DNA from: Bacteroidales bacterium
GTDB lineage: Bacteria; Bacteroidota; Bacteroidia; Bacteroidales; GWA2-32-17
Reading direction: 5' to 3'
DNA length: 43,916 nucleotides
NCBI GenBank assembly: GCA_026417155.1
Contig: JAOADU010000067.1
Coordinates: 1 to 43,916, forward strand
Numbering within the stretch: the first letter of the stretch is position 1; each line of letters starts with the position of its first letter. A model generated the notes under the pieces. The model saw only the letters and a program-made list of their open reading frames with translations, was not told where the DNA came from and searched no databases. The position numbers and the translations under genes were made by a program. Below are positions 17,453 through 26,372 of the stretch, one piece after another.

Positions 17453-17482
17453 CAAAGGTAGTGAATTTTAAATTCCTGACAA
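17453..17482 (-). promoter_or_regulatory. Promoter of the cobalamin operon
   Basis: On the minus strand TTG (17480-17482) and TACCTTTG (17453-17460, perfect TAnnTTTG) are separated by 19 bases. The P1 stem of the riboswitch begins 6 bases later, so the transcript starts almost exactly at the aptamer. Confidence 0.8.
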
Positions 17483-17639
17483 AAAAATTGTATTACTTTA
17501 ATTAAAAAGTTGCTAAGAGTTATTCGCAATAACTGCTAAGCAATATTATTATTAATATGATTGTTTTTTTATTTTTGTACAAAAATGACCAGTACACTAA
17601 GCTACTTCTTTATTTAATTAGAAAAAAGTAATTTATTTA
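17483..17639. other. AT-rich spacer between divergent units
   Basis: The gene-free stretch from 17174 to 17692 is 519 bases. Its left part holds the riboswitch and promoter of the minus-strand operon, and its right end the promoter of the plus-strand gene. The remaining 157 bases are very AT-rich, and I see no gene, repeat or hairpin in them. Confidence 0.6.
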
Positions 17640-17672
17640 TTGCAAATATTTATATGAAAAAATATAATTTTG
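17640..17672 (+). promoter_or_regulatory. Promoter of the 528-residue T9SS protein gene
   Basis: TTG (17640-17642) and TAATTTTG (17665-17672, perfect TAnnTTTG) are 22 bases apart, and the start codon follows 20 bases later. Confidence 0.7.
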
Positions 17673-17692
17673 CGGGCTAAAATTAGTGTAAT

Positions 17693-19279
17693 ATGAGAAG
17701 TAGTATAATTTTTCTATTAACGTTTGTAGCATATCAATCTGTTGCACAATTAACAGAGTCGTTACAGAATAATATAGAATGTAAAAATCAGCAATACAAG
17801 CTCGATTCAATGGTATATAGTTTATATTCAATGGGTTCGTACAAGCCTGTAGAAAAAGATGAATATCTAAGTTTTTTACCTGGCAATTATGCATATTGGC
17901 TCGAAAAAATAAGTTATGTTTATGAAAATAGCACGTGGAAACGAAGGGAGTTTCATCGCCAGTCATATACAAATAACAACAATAATATTAAAGTACACAC
18001 AATACTGATTAAACCATGGAATCAAGTACAAAATAATTGGGACGATACGTTATATTTTATTCGTTATACAGGGAAATACAATAAGCAATTAGCAATTGAT
18101 GTATATGATAAATACATTAGTAAAGGGTACGATTACACCAATTATGTATATACAGACGGAATACGAAGCAATGTTATACTTTTAAATGATTCTTGCCCAA
18201 GTATTGAAGAAAATTTTTTGTTGAATACAACTACCATGTTATTCGAAAATCATAAAAAAACAATTATTAAATACAACATGCAAAATCTTATAGATAGCAT
18301 TTTAGTTTATTCGTTCGACGCAAATACAAACATGTATAAATATTCTACATTAACAAACTATGTCTATAATGGAAGTAACGTTATTTATGAAGTACATAAA
18401 TTATGGAATGGTTTTATGTGGGAAAATTCCTTTCGTAAAACTTTTACATACAATACAAACAATTTAGTAACTACTCAATTAGAAGAATTGTGGGATAACA
18501 ATGTTCAAAGCTGGGTCAATTATCAAAAATATGAAATGAGTTATGCAGCAAATAATCTCATACAGACGTATATCTCATATACATGGGATAATAACACAAA
18601 TACGTGGCAAGCATACAATAAGATTGAAAATGAATACAATAATAATGATATGTTAGTTTCAACAACCACTCATTCATTAAATCAAAACAATTTACTTGTA
18701 CCTGTATATAAAGAAACATGGCTTTATGATCAAAGCAACCTTTTGTTAAGGCATGCTACTTTTAATTGGGATACTATTACCAACGATTTTATACACGATA
18801 CGCGTTCCGATTATATTTATTCGAATAACAGGCTCGATTCTATTTCAACATATAAATATTATCATCAAACTTCTATATGGAAGCTACAACATAGAAAAAT
18901 ATATGAATATTTAAGCAATACCAATCTTTTAACCAAAGAAGAAGAATTTCAGTTTGTAGGGGGTATATTATTTCCATGGTTCAAGAAAGAATATTACTAC
19001 TCAATGATTACTAGTGCTAACGACATAGTTTACGATGATATAGATGTTGTTAAAGTATTCCCTAATCCCGTATCCAATTTATTGACAATTAAAATGCTTG
19101 GCTCAGAAATCATAAACGACGTGAAAATATACGACAACAAAGGACAAGTCTTATTAAGTAAAAATGTAGGAAGTAATGTTGTTTCTTTAGATATTTCAGA
19201 TTTTTCAGAAGGCTCTTACATTTTAAAAGTTGCTTGTAACGATAAAGTTTTCTATAAAAAGTTATTAAAGCTTAAATAA
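17693..19279 (+). CDS. Secreted W/Y-rich repeat protein with T9SS type A sorting domain
   Basis: This 528-residue protein has a signal peptide (MRSSIIFLLTFVAYQSVAQ). Residues ~215-430 hold about five degenerate repeats of 30-40 residues of the form W(D/N)xxxxxWxxxxKxxxxYxxNNLxxxxxxx (for example LWDNNVQSWVNYQKYEMSY, TWDNNTNTWQAYNKIENEY). This recalls YD/RHS-like or Kelch-like beta repeats but matches no family I can name. The last ~75 residues (VFPNPVSNLLTIK, VKIYDNKGQVLLSK, EGSYILKV) form a T9SS type A sorting domain. It should be a cell-surface or released beta-repeat protein. It has its own promoter and no evident operon partner. Confidence 0.75.
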   Translation: MRSSIIFLLTFVAYQSVAQLTESLQNNIECKNQQYKLDSMVYSLYSMGSYKPVEKDEYLSFLPGNYAYWLEKISYVYENSTWKRREFHRQSYTNNNNNIKVHTILIKPWNQVQNNWDDTLYFIRYTGKYNKQLAIDVYDKYISKGYDYTNYVYTDGIRSNVILLNDSCPSIEENFLLNTTTMLFENHKKTIIKYNMQNLIDSILVYSFDANTNMYKYSTLTNYVYNGSNVIYEVHKLWNGFMWENSFRKTFTYNTNNLVTTQLEELWDNNVQSWVNYQKYEMSYAANNLIQTYISYTWDNNTNTWQAYNKIENEYNNNDMLVSTTTHSLNQNNLLVPVYKETWLYDQSNLLLRHATFNWDTITNDFIHDTRSDYIYSNNRLDSISTYKYYHQTSIWKLQHRKIYEYLSNTNLLTKEEEFQFVGGILFPWFKKEYYYSMITSANDIVYDDIDVVKVFPNPVSNLLTIKMLGSEIINDVKIYDNKGQVLLSKNVGSNVVSLDISDFSEGSYILKVACNDKVFYKKLLKLK

Positions 19280-19330
19280 AAAATTTAAGGCTTTAAAAAA
19301 ATTCAAACTAATAAAATAAGTTAAATTCAT

Positions 19331-19338
19331 TATATTTG
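19331..19338 (+). promoter_or_regulatory. Promoter -7 box of the outer-membrane pair
   Basis: TATATTTG is a perfect TAnnTTTG, 26 bases before the ATG at 19365. No clear -33 TTG is seen. Confidence 0.5.
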
Positions 19339-19364
19339 CCAAATAATACATTAATGGTTATATA

Positions 19365-20204
19365 ATGAAGTATATATTTATTGTTTTTAGCCTGTTATCT
19401 TTACATGTATATGCGGGTAATGAAAATTGGTCGTTGGGAGCAAAACAAGCTGGCATGGGTTTTTCGGGAGTTACTATAAGCGATATTTGGAGCTCATCAC
19501 ATAATCAGGCAGCATTGGCACGAATCTCTGTACCAGGAATTGCTATATATCACGAAAACAGATTTTTATTAAACGAAATGAGTCTTAAAGCCTTTAGTTT
19601 TGCATTGCCTACTAACGAAGCAGGGACATTTGCCATTGATTTATGGCATTTTGGTTATACCAAATATTACGAAATGAAAACTGGTATAGCATATGGCATT
19701 ATGTTAGGAAAAAAATTGTCTATTGGTGCAAAAATAAATTATTTACATACCTATTTTGCAGAGTTATATGGAAAAAAAAGCACAATGGTAGCAGAGATAG
19801 GTTTTTTGCTCGAGGCTGCCGAAAACTTTTTTGTAGGAGGTCACATTTATAATATATCTCGTTCTAAGTTGGCTGTTTACGATGATGAGCGTGTTCCAAC
19901 CATACTTAAAGCGGGTATAGGTTATCGTTTTTCGGAAAAACTGTTTATGACTACCGAAGCTGAAAAGGACTTACTTTATAAAATTATTTTTAAAGTAGGT
20001 GTAGATTATATGTTTTTAAGTAATTTATACATACGTGCTGGTGCAACAACATCGCCCGATAGGATGTCGTTCGGATTAGGATATCAATATAGAAAAATTA
20101 GGGCTGATATTGCTTTTTCCTATCATCAAGTATTAGGAATTTCGCCACACGTGGGTATTATTTATAATTTAAAAACCGAAACTACTGCAAATAAAGCCGA
20201 CTAA
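19365..20204 (+). CDS. PorV/PorQ-like outer-membrane beta-barrel protein
   Basis: This 279-residue protein has a signal peptide (MKYIFIVFSLLSLHVYA). The N-terminal motif NWSLGAKQAGMGFSGVTISDIWSSSHNQAALARI resembles the start of PorV/PorQ and FadL-like barrels (GxRxxxMGGAxVAxxDxxSxxxNPAxLA). The rest alternates hydrophobic strands with Gly/Tyr turns (IAYGIMLGKKLSIGAKINYL, ILKAGIGYRFSEKL, MSFGLGYQYRKIRADIAFSY), typical of a ~12-14-strand barrel. It lies 4 bases before the helix-hairpin-helix gene, so the two proteins probably work together. The exact role is unknown; a link to T9SS or outer-membrane transport is conjecture. Confidence 0.65.
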   Translation: MKYIFIVFSLLSLHVYAGNENWSLGAKQAGMGFSGVTISDIWSSSHNQAALARISVPGIAIYHENRFLLNEMSLKAFSFALPTNEAGTFAIDLWHFGYTKYYEMKTGIAYGIMLGKKLSIGAKINYLHTYFAELYGKKSTMVAEIGFLLEAAENFFVGGHIYNISRSKLAVYDDERVPTILKAGIGYRFSEKLFMTTEAEKDLLYKIIFKVGVDYMFLSNLYIRAGATTSPDRMSFGLGYQYRKIRADIAFSYHQVLGISPHVGIIYNLKTETTANKAD

Positions 20205-20208
20205 AATT

Positions 20209-22296
20209 ATGTATAGATATATTTTTATTTGTTTAATTTTATTTTATTCGCTTTGTACTTATTCACAAGAAAAACCTACGCAAACCAACGAAGAAATCAT
20301 TGAAAATTATATTGAAGAAATTTCGGCAAATACCGACAAAGAAGTTGATTTAACTACACTTTACGAAGATCTTACTTATTATCTAAACGAACCGTTGAAT
20401 CTTAATGTTGCTACTAAAGAAGATTTAGAGAAATTACAATTATTGAGTGAATTTCAAATTGAAAATTTTCTAAATTACAGAAAAAATTTTGGACAATTAT
20501 TAAGCATTTATGAATTGCTAAATATTAATGGATTTAATGAAGAATATGTTCGGTTAATTTTACCATTTGTAACTATTGAAAAGGTTGACCCAGTTCTATC
20601 TTTCGATCCTAAAAAAGCAGTTAAATATGGACGTCATCGATTGTTCTTACGAACACGAAATGTTTTGCAAACTCAACAAGGTTATACGCCTATTAGCGAC
20701 TCTGCATTAGCTGCCAGTCCTAATTCTCGATATTTAGGAAGTCCATGGCATTTATATACACGATATCAATACACATACAAAAACAAGGTAGCATGGGGAT
20801 TTACAGCCGAAAAAGATCCCGGCGAAGAGTTTTTTAAAGGAACACAAAAACGTGGCTTCGATTATTATTCTGCACATTTGATGGTAAAAGGAATTGGACC
20901 TATAAAAACAATCGTTTTAGGCGACTATATTGCTCAATTTGGACAAGGTTTGGTAGTATGGTCGGGTTATACATTCGGTAAATCGTCCATGGTAACAAGT
21001 ATTCGTAAAAGAGCTCAGGGGCTTAAAAAATATAGTAGTGCCGATGAAAATTTGTTTATGAGAGGTGGTGGAGTTACACTATCATATAAAAATTTTGATA
21101 TTAGTGCTTTTGTATCAAAAAAGCGTATTGATGCTAATATTACAGTAGTTGATTCATTAACGGGTGAGGCTGAAGAAGTTAGTAGCTTGCAAACAAGTGG
21201 TTTACATACAACACCCGCCGAAATGAGCGACAGGAAAGCATTGGGTGAAACGATCATGGGCGGAAATATTAGTTTTAATTACGAAACTTTTCGTTTGGGA
21301 TTAACCGGCATAACTTACGAATTTTCTTCTCCTTTAATTAAAACTCCTAAACCATATAACCAATACGAATTTTCGGGTCGTCAGAATTCAAATATCGGCT
21401 TTGATTATCAGTTTGTTTTGAAAAATACCATTACATTTTTTGGCGAAGCTGCCATGTCTCAAAATGGTGCTAAAGCCTTTTTAAATTCTATGTTATTTAG
21501 TTTATCGCCTCAAACATCTATGGCATTATTGCACCGTCATTACGAAAGAAATTATCAAGCACTTTATGCGCAATCGTTTGGAGAAAACACAAATATAATC
21601 AATGAATCGGGAATTTATGTAGGGGCAATTATTTTGCCTTATGCTAAATGGAGAATATCGGCATATTACGATATTTTTTCTTTTCCGTGGTTGAAATACG
21701 AAACGTATGCACCTACGAAAGGGCACGATTATTTAGCCGAAGTTTCTTATACACCTTATCGAAGGGTTTCTATGTATATCAGATATAGACATAAAAATAA
21801 ACCTACTAATATACCGTCGTCTGTTCCTCAGATTATTAGTGGGATCCAAGACGCAACGTCGCAACGAATTAGATATCATATTGCATATCGTTTAAATCGT
21901 TATTTAGAATTTAGAAACCGAATAGAATGGGTCGAATATGCTACAGAGCAAAAAAGAGATAGAGGACTATATTTTTATCAAGATGTAATTTATAAACATC
22001 AACGGATACCGCTAAATATTGCTTTCAGATTTGGAATATTTGATACCGATTCGTACGATTCGCGAATTTATGCTTACGAAAACGATATACTCTATGCATT
22101 TTCAGTACCCGCAGTTTACTATAAGGGTTCAAGAGCTTATATAACGCTAAAGTATTCTCCCAAAAAAAATATTGATATTTGGCTTAAATTTGGCGAAACA
22201 TATTTTTCCAATAAAGATGTTATTAGTTCAGGGTTAACTGAAATTAAAGGCAATACAAAGTCGGAGATAAAAGCTCAGGTTAGGTTTTCTTTTTAA
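20209..22296 (+). CDS. Secreted helix-hairpin-helix protein with C-terminal outer-membrane barrel-like region
   Basis: This 695-residue protein has a signal peptide (MYRYIFICLILFYSLCTYS). Residues ~62-121 contain a tandem helix-hairpin-helix of the ComEA/SLBB-neighbour type (NLNVATKEDLEKLQLLSEFQ...NFGQLLSIYELLNINGF). The remaining ~570 residues are rich in aromatic beta-strands and end in IKAQVRFSF, a C-terminal Phe typical of BAM-inserted outer-membrane barrels. Such HhH-barrel proteins are widespread in Bacteroidota, but I know no experimental function. HhH often means DNA binding, so a role at the surface in DNA binding or uptake can be suggested, not shown. It is coupled to the PorV-like gene upstream. 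Confidence 0.68.
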   Translation: MYRYIFICLILFYSLCTYSQEKPTQTNEEIIENYIEEISANTDKEVDLTTLYEDLTYYLNEPLNLNVATKEDLEKLQLLSEFQIENFLNYRKNFGQLLSIYELLNINGFNEEYVRLILPFVTIEKVDPVLSFDPKKAVKYGRHRLFLRTRNVLQTQQGYTPISDSALAASPNSRYLGSPWHLYTRYQYTYKNKVAWGFTAEKDPGEEFFKGTQKRGFDYYSAHLMVKGIGPIKTIVLGDYIAQFGQGLVVWSGYTFGKSSMVTSIRKRAQGLKKYSSADENLFMRGGGVTLSYKNFDISAFVSKKRIDANITVVDSLTGEAEEVSSLQTSGLHTTPAEMSDRKALGETIMGGNISFNYETFRLGLTGITYEFSSPLIKTPKPYNQYEFSGRQNSNIGFDYQFVLKNTITFFGEAAMSQNGAKAFLNSMLFSLSPQTSMALLHRHYERNYQALYAQSFGENTNIINESGIYVGAIILPYAKWRISAYYDIFSFPWLKYETYAPTKGHDYLAEVSYTPYRRVSMYIRYRHKNKPTNIPSSVPQIISGIQDATSQRIRYHIAYRLNRYLEFRNRIEWVEYATEQKRDRGLYFYQDVIYKHQRIPLNIAFRFGIFDTDSYDSRIYAYENDILYAFSVPAVYYKGSRAYITLKYSPKKNIDIWLKFGETYFSNKDVISSGLTEIKGNTKSEIKAQVRFSF

Positions 22297-22353
22297 TTAA
22301 TTCAATGTTAATAATTTTATAAGGTATTTAGTTTATAGCTAGCAAACAAAACG

Positions 22354-22361
22354 TAATTTTG
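22354..22361 (+). promoter_or_regulatory. Promoter -7 box of the amidophosphoribosyltransferase gene
   Basis: TAATTTTG is a perfect TAnnTTTG, 14 bases before the ATG at 22376, so the 5' leader would be very short. Confidence 0.5.
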
Positions 22362-22375
22362 CAAAAAAACATTAT

Positions 22376-24274
22376 ATGAGCGATGAAATAAAACACGAGT
22401 GTGGTTTTGCTTTGTTGCGCTTGCTTAAACCATTAGAATACTATGCTACACATTATGGCACTTGGGCATATGGATTAAACAAGCTATATCTGCTCATGGA
22501 AAAGCAACACAATCGTGGACAAGATGGAGCAGGTTTTGCAACTATAAAACTCAATCCCAAGCCAGGGAAGCCCTATATTGATAGACTACGCTCAAATTCG
22601 TCGCAGCCATTGCTCGATATTTTTGATCAATTGCATGATATTTTCGAAAAAATACAAACAAACAATTCTGCTCGATTTCACGATCCTTATTGGGCAAAAG
22701 AAAACATTCCATTTGTAGGCGAAGTGCTACTTGGGCATCTTCGCTATGGCACATTTGGAAAAAATGAAATTGAACACATACATCCTGTTATTCGCGAAAA
22801 TAACTGGAAAACACGCAATTTAGTTTTAGCGGGGAATTTTAATTTAACCAATGTTTATGAGTTGTTTGAACATTTAATAGAACTTGGACAGCATCCCAAG
22901 GCTTACACCGATACGGTTACCATGCTCGAAAAAATTGGTCATTTTTTAGACGATGAAGTAGAATCATTATTTAGGAAGTACAAAGACATGGGTTGTAGCA
23001 ATGCCGAAATAACCGATCATATATCAAAAGAAATTGATATAAAGCGAATTCTGAATAATGCATCTTGGCGATGGGATGGAGGATTTGCTGTTGCTGGCAT
23101 GATAGGTACAGGCGACGCTTTTGTTTTTCGCGATCCTTGGGGGATTAGACCTGCATATTATTACTACAACGACGAAATTGCTGTAGTTACTAGCGAACGA
23201 CCAGTTATACAAACTGTTTTCAATGTGCCATTTAACGAAATTCATGAACTCGAACCAGGACATGCAATTATAATCAGACATTTTAACGAAATTTGCATTG
23301 AACGCATCATTGAGCCTTATATTAAACGGAGTTGCTCGTTCGAACGTATTTATTTTTCGAGAGGTACCGATAGAGATATTTATAATGAGCGAAAAAAACT
23401 TGGACATTATATTGCACCCAAAGTACTTGAAGCTATAAATTACGATTTAGAAAACACAGTTTTTTCATACATACCCAATACTGCGGCTGTAGCATTTTAT
23501 GGATTGGTAGAAAGTGTTAGAGATTATTGCAATGAACAAAAAAAGCAATTTATATTAAATAATCGAAATTTTGACGAAGAAGAGCTTGATAAAATAATCC
23601 AATTAAAACCGCGTGTTGAAATACTTGCTGTTAAAGATTTAAAATTGCGTACATTTATCTCACAAGATGAAGGTCGTAACGATTTAGTGGCTCATGTTTA
23701 TGATGTTACGTATGGAATCGTAAGAAATTATCAGGATACGCTGGTTATCGTTGACGATTCTATAGTACGTGGTACAACACTAAAGCAAAGTATATTACGA
23801 ATGCTCGACAGGTTGCACCCAAAAAAAATTATTATTGTTTCGTCGGCACCACAAATTCGCTATCCCGATTGTTATGGTATAGATATGGCTAAGTTAGGTG
23901 ATTTTGTTGCATTTCAGGCGGCAATAGAGCTGTTAAAAGAAACTCGACAAACCGATGTTATTGATTACGTATATAAAAAATGCAAAGAACAGCAGCATTT
24001 TGCCAAAGAAGATATTGTAAATTATGTAAAGCTAATATATAAACCATTTACAGCCGATCAAATATCGAAAAAAATTGCTGAACTTGTACGACCTTCCGAT
24101 ATGCATGCCGAATTAGAAATTATTTTTAATAGTATCGAAAACTTACACCGTGCTTGTCCCGATAACTTAGGCGATTGGTACTTTACGGGCGATTATCCAA
24201 CGCCGGGTGGTAATAAAGTAGTAAATAATTCGTTTATCAATTATATAGAAGGGAAGAGCGAACGTGCTTATTAA
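22376..24274 (+). CDS. purF: Amidophosphoribosyltransferase, long Bacteroidota form
   Basis: This 632-residue enzyme is of the class II glutamine amidotransferase / phosphoribosyltransferase type and makes 5-phosphoribosylamine from PRPP and glutamine. Cys9 (HECGFALL) is the likely N-terminal nucleophile after removal of an eight-residue propeptide. KQHNRGQDGAGFA is the glutaminase signature, and LVIVDDSIVRGTT (about 457-469) is the PRPP-binding loop. It is about 130 residues longer than E. coli PurF, with insertions near residues 80-110 and 380-410 and a C-terminal extension. Many Bacteroidota carry this long form in addition to a standard PurF, so it may be a paralogue with another role. 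Its stop codon overlaps the convergent threonylcarbamoyl-AMP synthase stop by 4 bases. Confidence 0.82.
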   Translation: MSDEIKHECGFALLRLLKPLEYYATHYGTWAYGLNKLYLLMEKQHNRGQDGAGFATIKLNPKPGKPYIDRLRSNSSQPLLDIFDQLHDIFEKIQTNNSARFHDPYWAKENIPFVGEVLLGHLRYGTFGKNEIEHIHPVIRENNWKTRNLVLAGNFNLTNVYELFEHLIELGQHPKAYTDTVTMLEKIGHFLDDEVESLFRKYKDMGCSNAEITDHISKEIDIKRILNNASWRWDGGFAVAGMIGTGDAFVFRDPWGIRPAYYYYNDEIAVVTSERPVIQTVFNVPFNEIHELEPGHAIIIRHFNEICIERIIEPYIKRSCSFERIYFSRGTDRDIYNERKKLGHYIAPKVLEAINYDLENTVFSYIPNTAAVAFYGLVESVRDYCNEQKKQFILNNRNFDEEELDKIIQLKPRVEILAVKDLKLRTFISQDEGRNDLVAHVYDVTYGIVRNYQDTLVIVDDSIVRGTTLKQSILRMLDRLHPKKIIIVSSAPQIRYPDCYGIDMAKLGDFVAFQAAIELLKETRQTDVIDYVYKKCKEQQHFAKEDIVNYVKLIYKPFTADQISKKIAELVRPSDMHAELEIIFNSIENLHRACPDNLGDWYFTGDYPTPGGNKVVNNSFINYIEGKSERAY

Positions 24275-24888
24275 AGTTTTAATTCGCCAGCTCCCTGACG
24301 AATAATTTCAATTTCGTTGCCAGTGCAATCTACAATTGTTGAAGGAGTTAAATTCCCATACCCACCATCAATTACTAAATCGACAACATCTTTATATTTT
24401 TCATGAATAAGTTCAGGATCGGTCATGTATTCCAAAATATCATCGTGTTCAATTACAGATGTTGTAAATATTGGATTTCCTAATTCATAGACAATTTGAC
24501 GTGCAATATTGTTATTAGGGATACGCATTCCGATGGTTTTCTTTTTATTAAGTTTCAGCATTTTGGGTACATTGCTGTTGGCTTCGAGAATAAAGGTAAA
24601 CGGACCAGGTAAATTTCGTTTTAGAAGTTTAAAGGTTTCGTTATTTAATGGATTAGTATAAGTACTTATTTGACTTAAATCGTAAAAAACCAGACTGAAA
24701 TGTGCTTTTTGAGGATCTAAATTTTTAATTTTAGCAATACGTTCTAAAGCTTTCGAAGAAAAAATATTACAACCAAAAGCATATACCGAATCGGTAGGAT
24801 AAATAATTACACCATCATTTTTTAAAATATCAATTACTTTTTTAATTTCTTTACTATTAGGATTTTCTTCGTATATTTTAATAATCAT
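24271..24888 (-). CDS. L-threonylcarbamoyladenylate synthase (Sua5/YciO/YrdC family)
   Basis: This 205-residue YrdC-fold protein has the N-terminal segment KKVIDILKNDGVIIYPTDSVYAFGCNIFS. It continues with the KAHFSLVFYDLSQISTY segment, PGPFTFILEAN, KKTIGMRIPNN and the end STIVDCTGNEIEIIRQGAGEL. The family makes threonylcarbamoyl-AMP for tRNA t6A37. Length and the missing C-terminal Sua5 domain fit TsaC or YciO; YciO-type proteins may have a different main role. It has its own putative promoter at 24903-24910. Confidence 0.83.
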   Translation of the reverse strand: MIIKIYEENPNSKEIKKVIDILKNDGVIIYPTDSVYAFGCNIFSSKALERIAKIKNLDPQKAHFSLVFYDLSQISTYTNPLNNETFKLLKRNLPGPFTFILEANSNVPKMLKLNKKKTIGMRIPNNNIARQIVYELGNPIFTTSVIEHDDILEYMTDPELIHEKYKDVVDLVIDGGYGNLTPSTIVDCTGNEIEIIRQGAGELKL

Positions 24889-24902
24889 ATCTTGTTTTTT
24901 TG

Positions 24903-24910
24903 CAAATTTA
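24903..24910 (-). promoter_or_regulatory. Possible promoter -7 box of the YrdC-family gene
   Basis: Minus-strand TAAATTTG matches TAnnTTTG, 15 bases before the start codon. No good -33 TTG is visible. Confidence 0.4.
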
Positions 24911-24962
24911 ATGGAAATATGCCGAATTAACGAATGAAATCGTCATATTTGAAATTTTTAAC

Positions 24963-25610
24963 TTAGGTAAGCTCTGAAGAAATTAGTTTAAGGCTCATCT
25001 TATTATTAAGGTAATACTTGCTTTCGAAACCTACGTTAAATAATAGATCTAAGATAGATAAGTCGGCAACAAACGAAAATCTGTCTGAAAAACATTGATT
25101 ATATGGCTCAAAAATTAGATTTTCAATGAACGGAGGATATTTTTTAATAGAAAAAATATCTCTATAGTCGGTTGAATATTCTTTTGAGTAAACCTCTGTG
25201 AAAGATATATTAGCAGACAAGTCAATCAAATTTATGCATGTTTGTAAGATTTCGTTGTTTAAGTCGATAAGAAATTTTTGTTTTTTTTCGAGTATATTAA
25301 AAAGTTCTTCCGAATAATATTCGAAAAATGGGCTTTTACCATATGCCGAACGTATGGCATGAATGTGTTTGCTTTTCCAAGGAACAGTATTATCAATAAG
25401 TATGTCTTTTATTTGTTTATTAGTTGTTTTAATTATAGGTATGGAAAGCCATTGAACACCATTGGCAGATAAAATATAACATCGATTTCTAATACTTTGG
25501 CGTTGGTAATTTTCGTATAACTCAATACATATGTTTTCTGATTGATTGATTAAATAGAAGTAGCTTATAGGCGGAAAGTATGCAGTTATTGTTATGGTTG
25601 TATTTTTCAT
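24963..25610 (-). CDS. WbqC-like family protein
   Basis: Taking the start at 25610 (MKNTTITITAYFPPISYF) gives 215 residues. This start overlaps the TGA of the upstream methyltransferase as ATGA, which implies coupled translation. An earlier in-frame Met eight codons upstream lies inside that gene. The protein shows WbqC-family features: an early AYFPPI.Y, QRQSIRNRCYILSANGVQWLSIPI, IDNTVPWKSKHIHAIRSAYGKSPFFEYYSEEL. WbqC proteins occur in O-antigen and other surface-polysaccharide clusters, but their reaction is not established to me. It is the last gene of the dapB-lepB operon. Confidence 0.8.
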   Translation of the reverse strand: MKNTTITITAYFPPISYFYLINQSENICIELYENYQRQSIRNRCYILSANGVQWLSIPIIKTTNKQIKDILIDNTVPWKSKHIHAIRSAYGKSPFFEYYSEELFNILEKKQKFLIDLNNEILQTCINLIDLSANISFTEVYSKEYSTDYRDIFSIKKYPPFIENLIFEPYNQCFSDRFSFVADLSILDLLFNVGFESKYYLNNKMSLKLISSELT

Positions 25611-26371
25611 GGTTTTTCGGCAATATAAATCCATTCATGGGGATCAAGTCGATATTTTTGAATATCTGAAGGATTTATGTTCTGAACAAATTTTTCTACG
25701 GTAACTCGAAAGCCAACTTTTTCTAAGCGTTTGGGATAGTCGGTTCCGTAAACTCTTACATGATCGTATTGACCAAAATGTTTTTCTCTTTCTTTTGGAT
25801 CAGTAATGCTTTCATCTTCGTATGTAACTTCTCTATTGTAATCAATAGGGACCTGTAAAATGGCTTTGCCCCCCTTTTTTAAAACACGAAACAATTCTTG
25901 CATGGCCAAAGTATCATTATCAATATGTTCCAGCACATGATTGCAGATAATTAAATCAAATTCTTCGTTTTGAAAAGGCATTTGTCGTATGTCCATTTTA
26001 ATATCGGCAATTGGCGATTCAAGGTCAGCTGTAACGTAAGTCCATAGTTTGTTTTTCTTAAATCGTTTTAGAAAAGGCTGTTCGGGTGCTATATGTAAAA
26101 CCTTTGACGGTGTAATTAGCATATTGCTATACGAATTCAAATATATCCATAACAAACGATGACGCTCTAAACTGAGACATTTCGGGCATAGACGATTATC
26201 AGAACCTTTATTACCATAAGGTAGAAATTTTCTGAATGATCCATTGCATATAGGACATTTATGTTTGTGTCCTAAATAAAATGGTGTTATTAAAAAACCA
26301 AATATTCGACTAAACCGAATTAAGTATTTACGTGGTATGTGTGTTACCAAATAGCTAATAACTTTTTTCAT
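25607..26371 (-). CDS. Class I SAM-dependent methyltransferase with N-terminal zinc ribbon
   Basis: This 254-residue protein has a Cys4 ribbon (C39, C42, C62, C65: CPIC...LCPKC) followed by SLERHRLLWIYL. A Methyltransf_11-type domain comes next, with VLHIAPEQPFLKRF (SAM-binding motif I region), DIRQMPFQNEEFDLIICNHVLEHI (motif II/post) and LFRVLKKGGKAILQVPI. The ribbon plus SLERHR pattern occurs in Bacteroidota methyltransferases linked to polysaccharide genes. The acceptor is unknown. It sits 1 base after the lepB paralogue and overlaps the WbqC-like gene. Confidence 0.82.
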   Translation of the reverse strand: MKKVISYLVTHIPRKYLIRFSRIFGFLITPFYLGHKHKCPICNGSFRKFLPYGNKGSDNRLCPKCLSLERHRLLWIYLNSYSNMLITPSKVLHIAPEQPFLKRFKKNKLWTYVTADLESPIADIKMDIRQMPFQNEEFDLIICNHVLEHIDNDTLAMQELFRVLKKGGKAILQVPIDYNREVTYEDESITDPKEREKHFGQYDHVRVYGTDYPKRLEKVGFRVTVEKFVQNINPSDIQKYRLDPHEWIYIAEKP

Positions 26372-26372
26372 A

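Noticed and set aside
17637-17972. Minus-strand ORF of 111 codons over the start of the T9SS protein gene
   Set aside because: It overlaps a signal-peptide-bearing gene with a good promoter and has no recognisable features.
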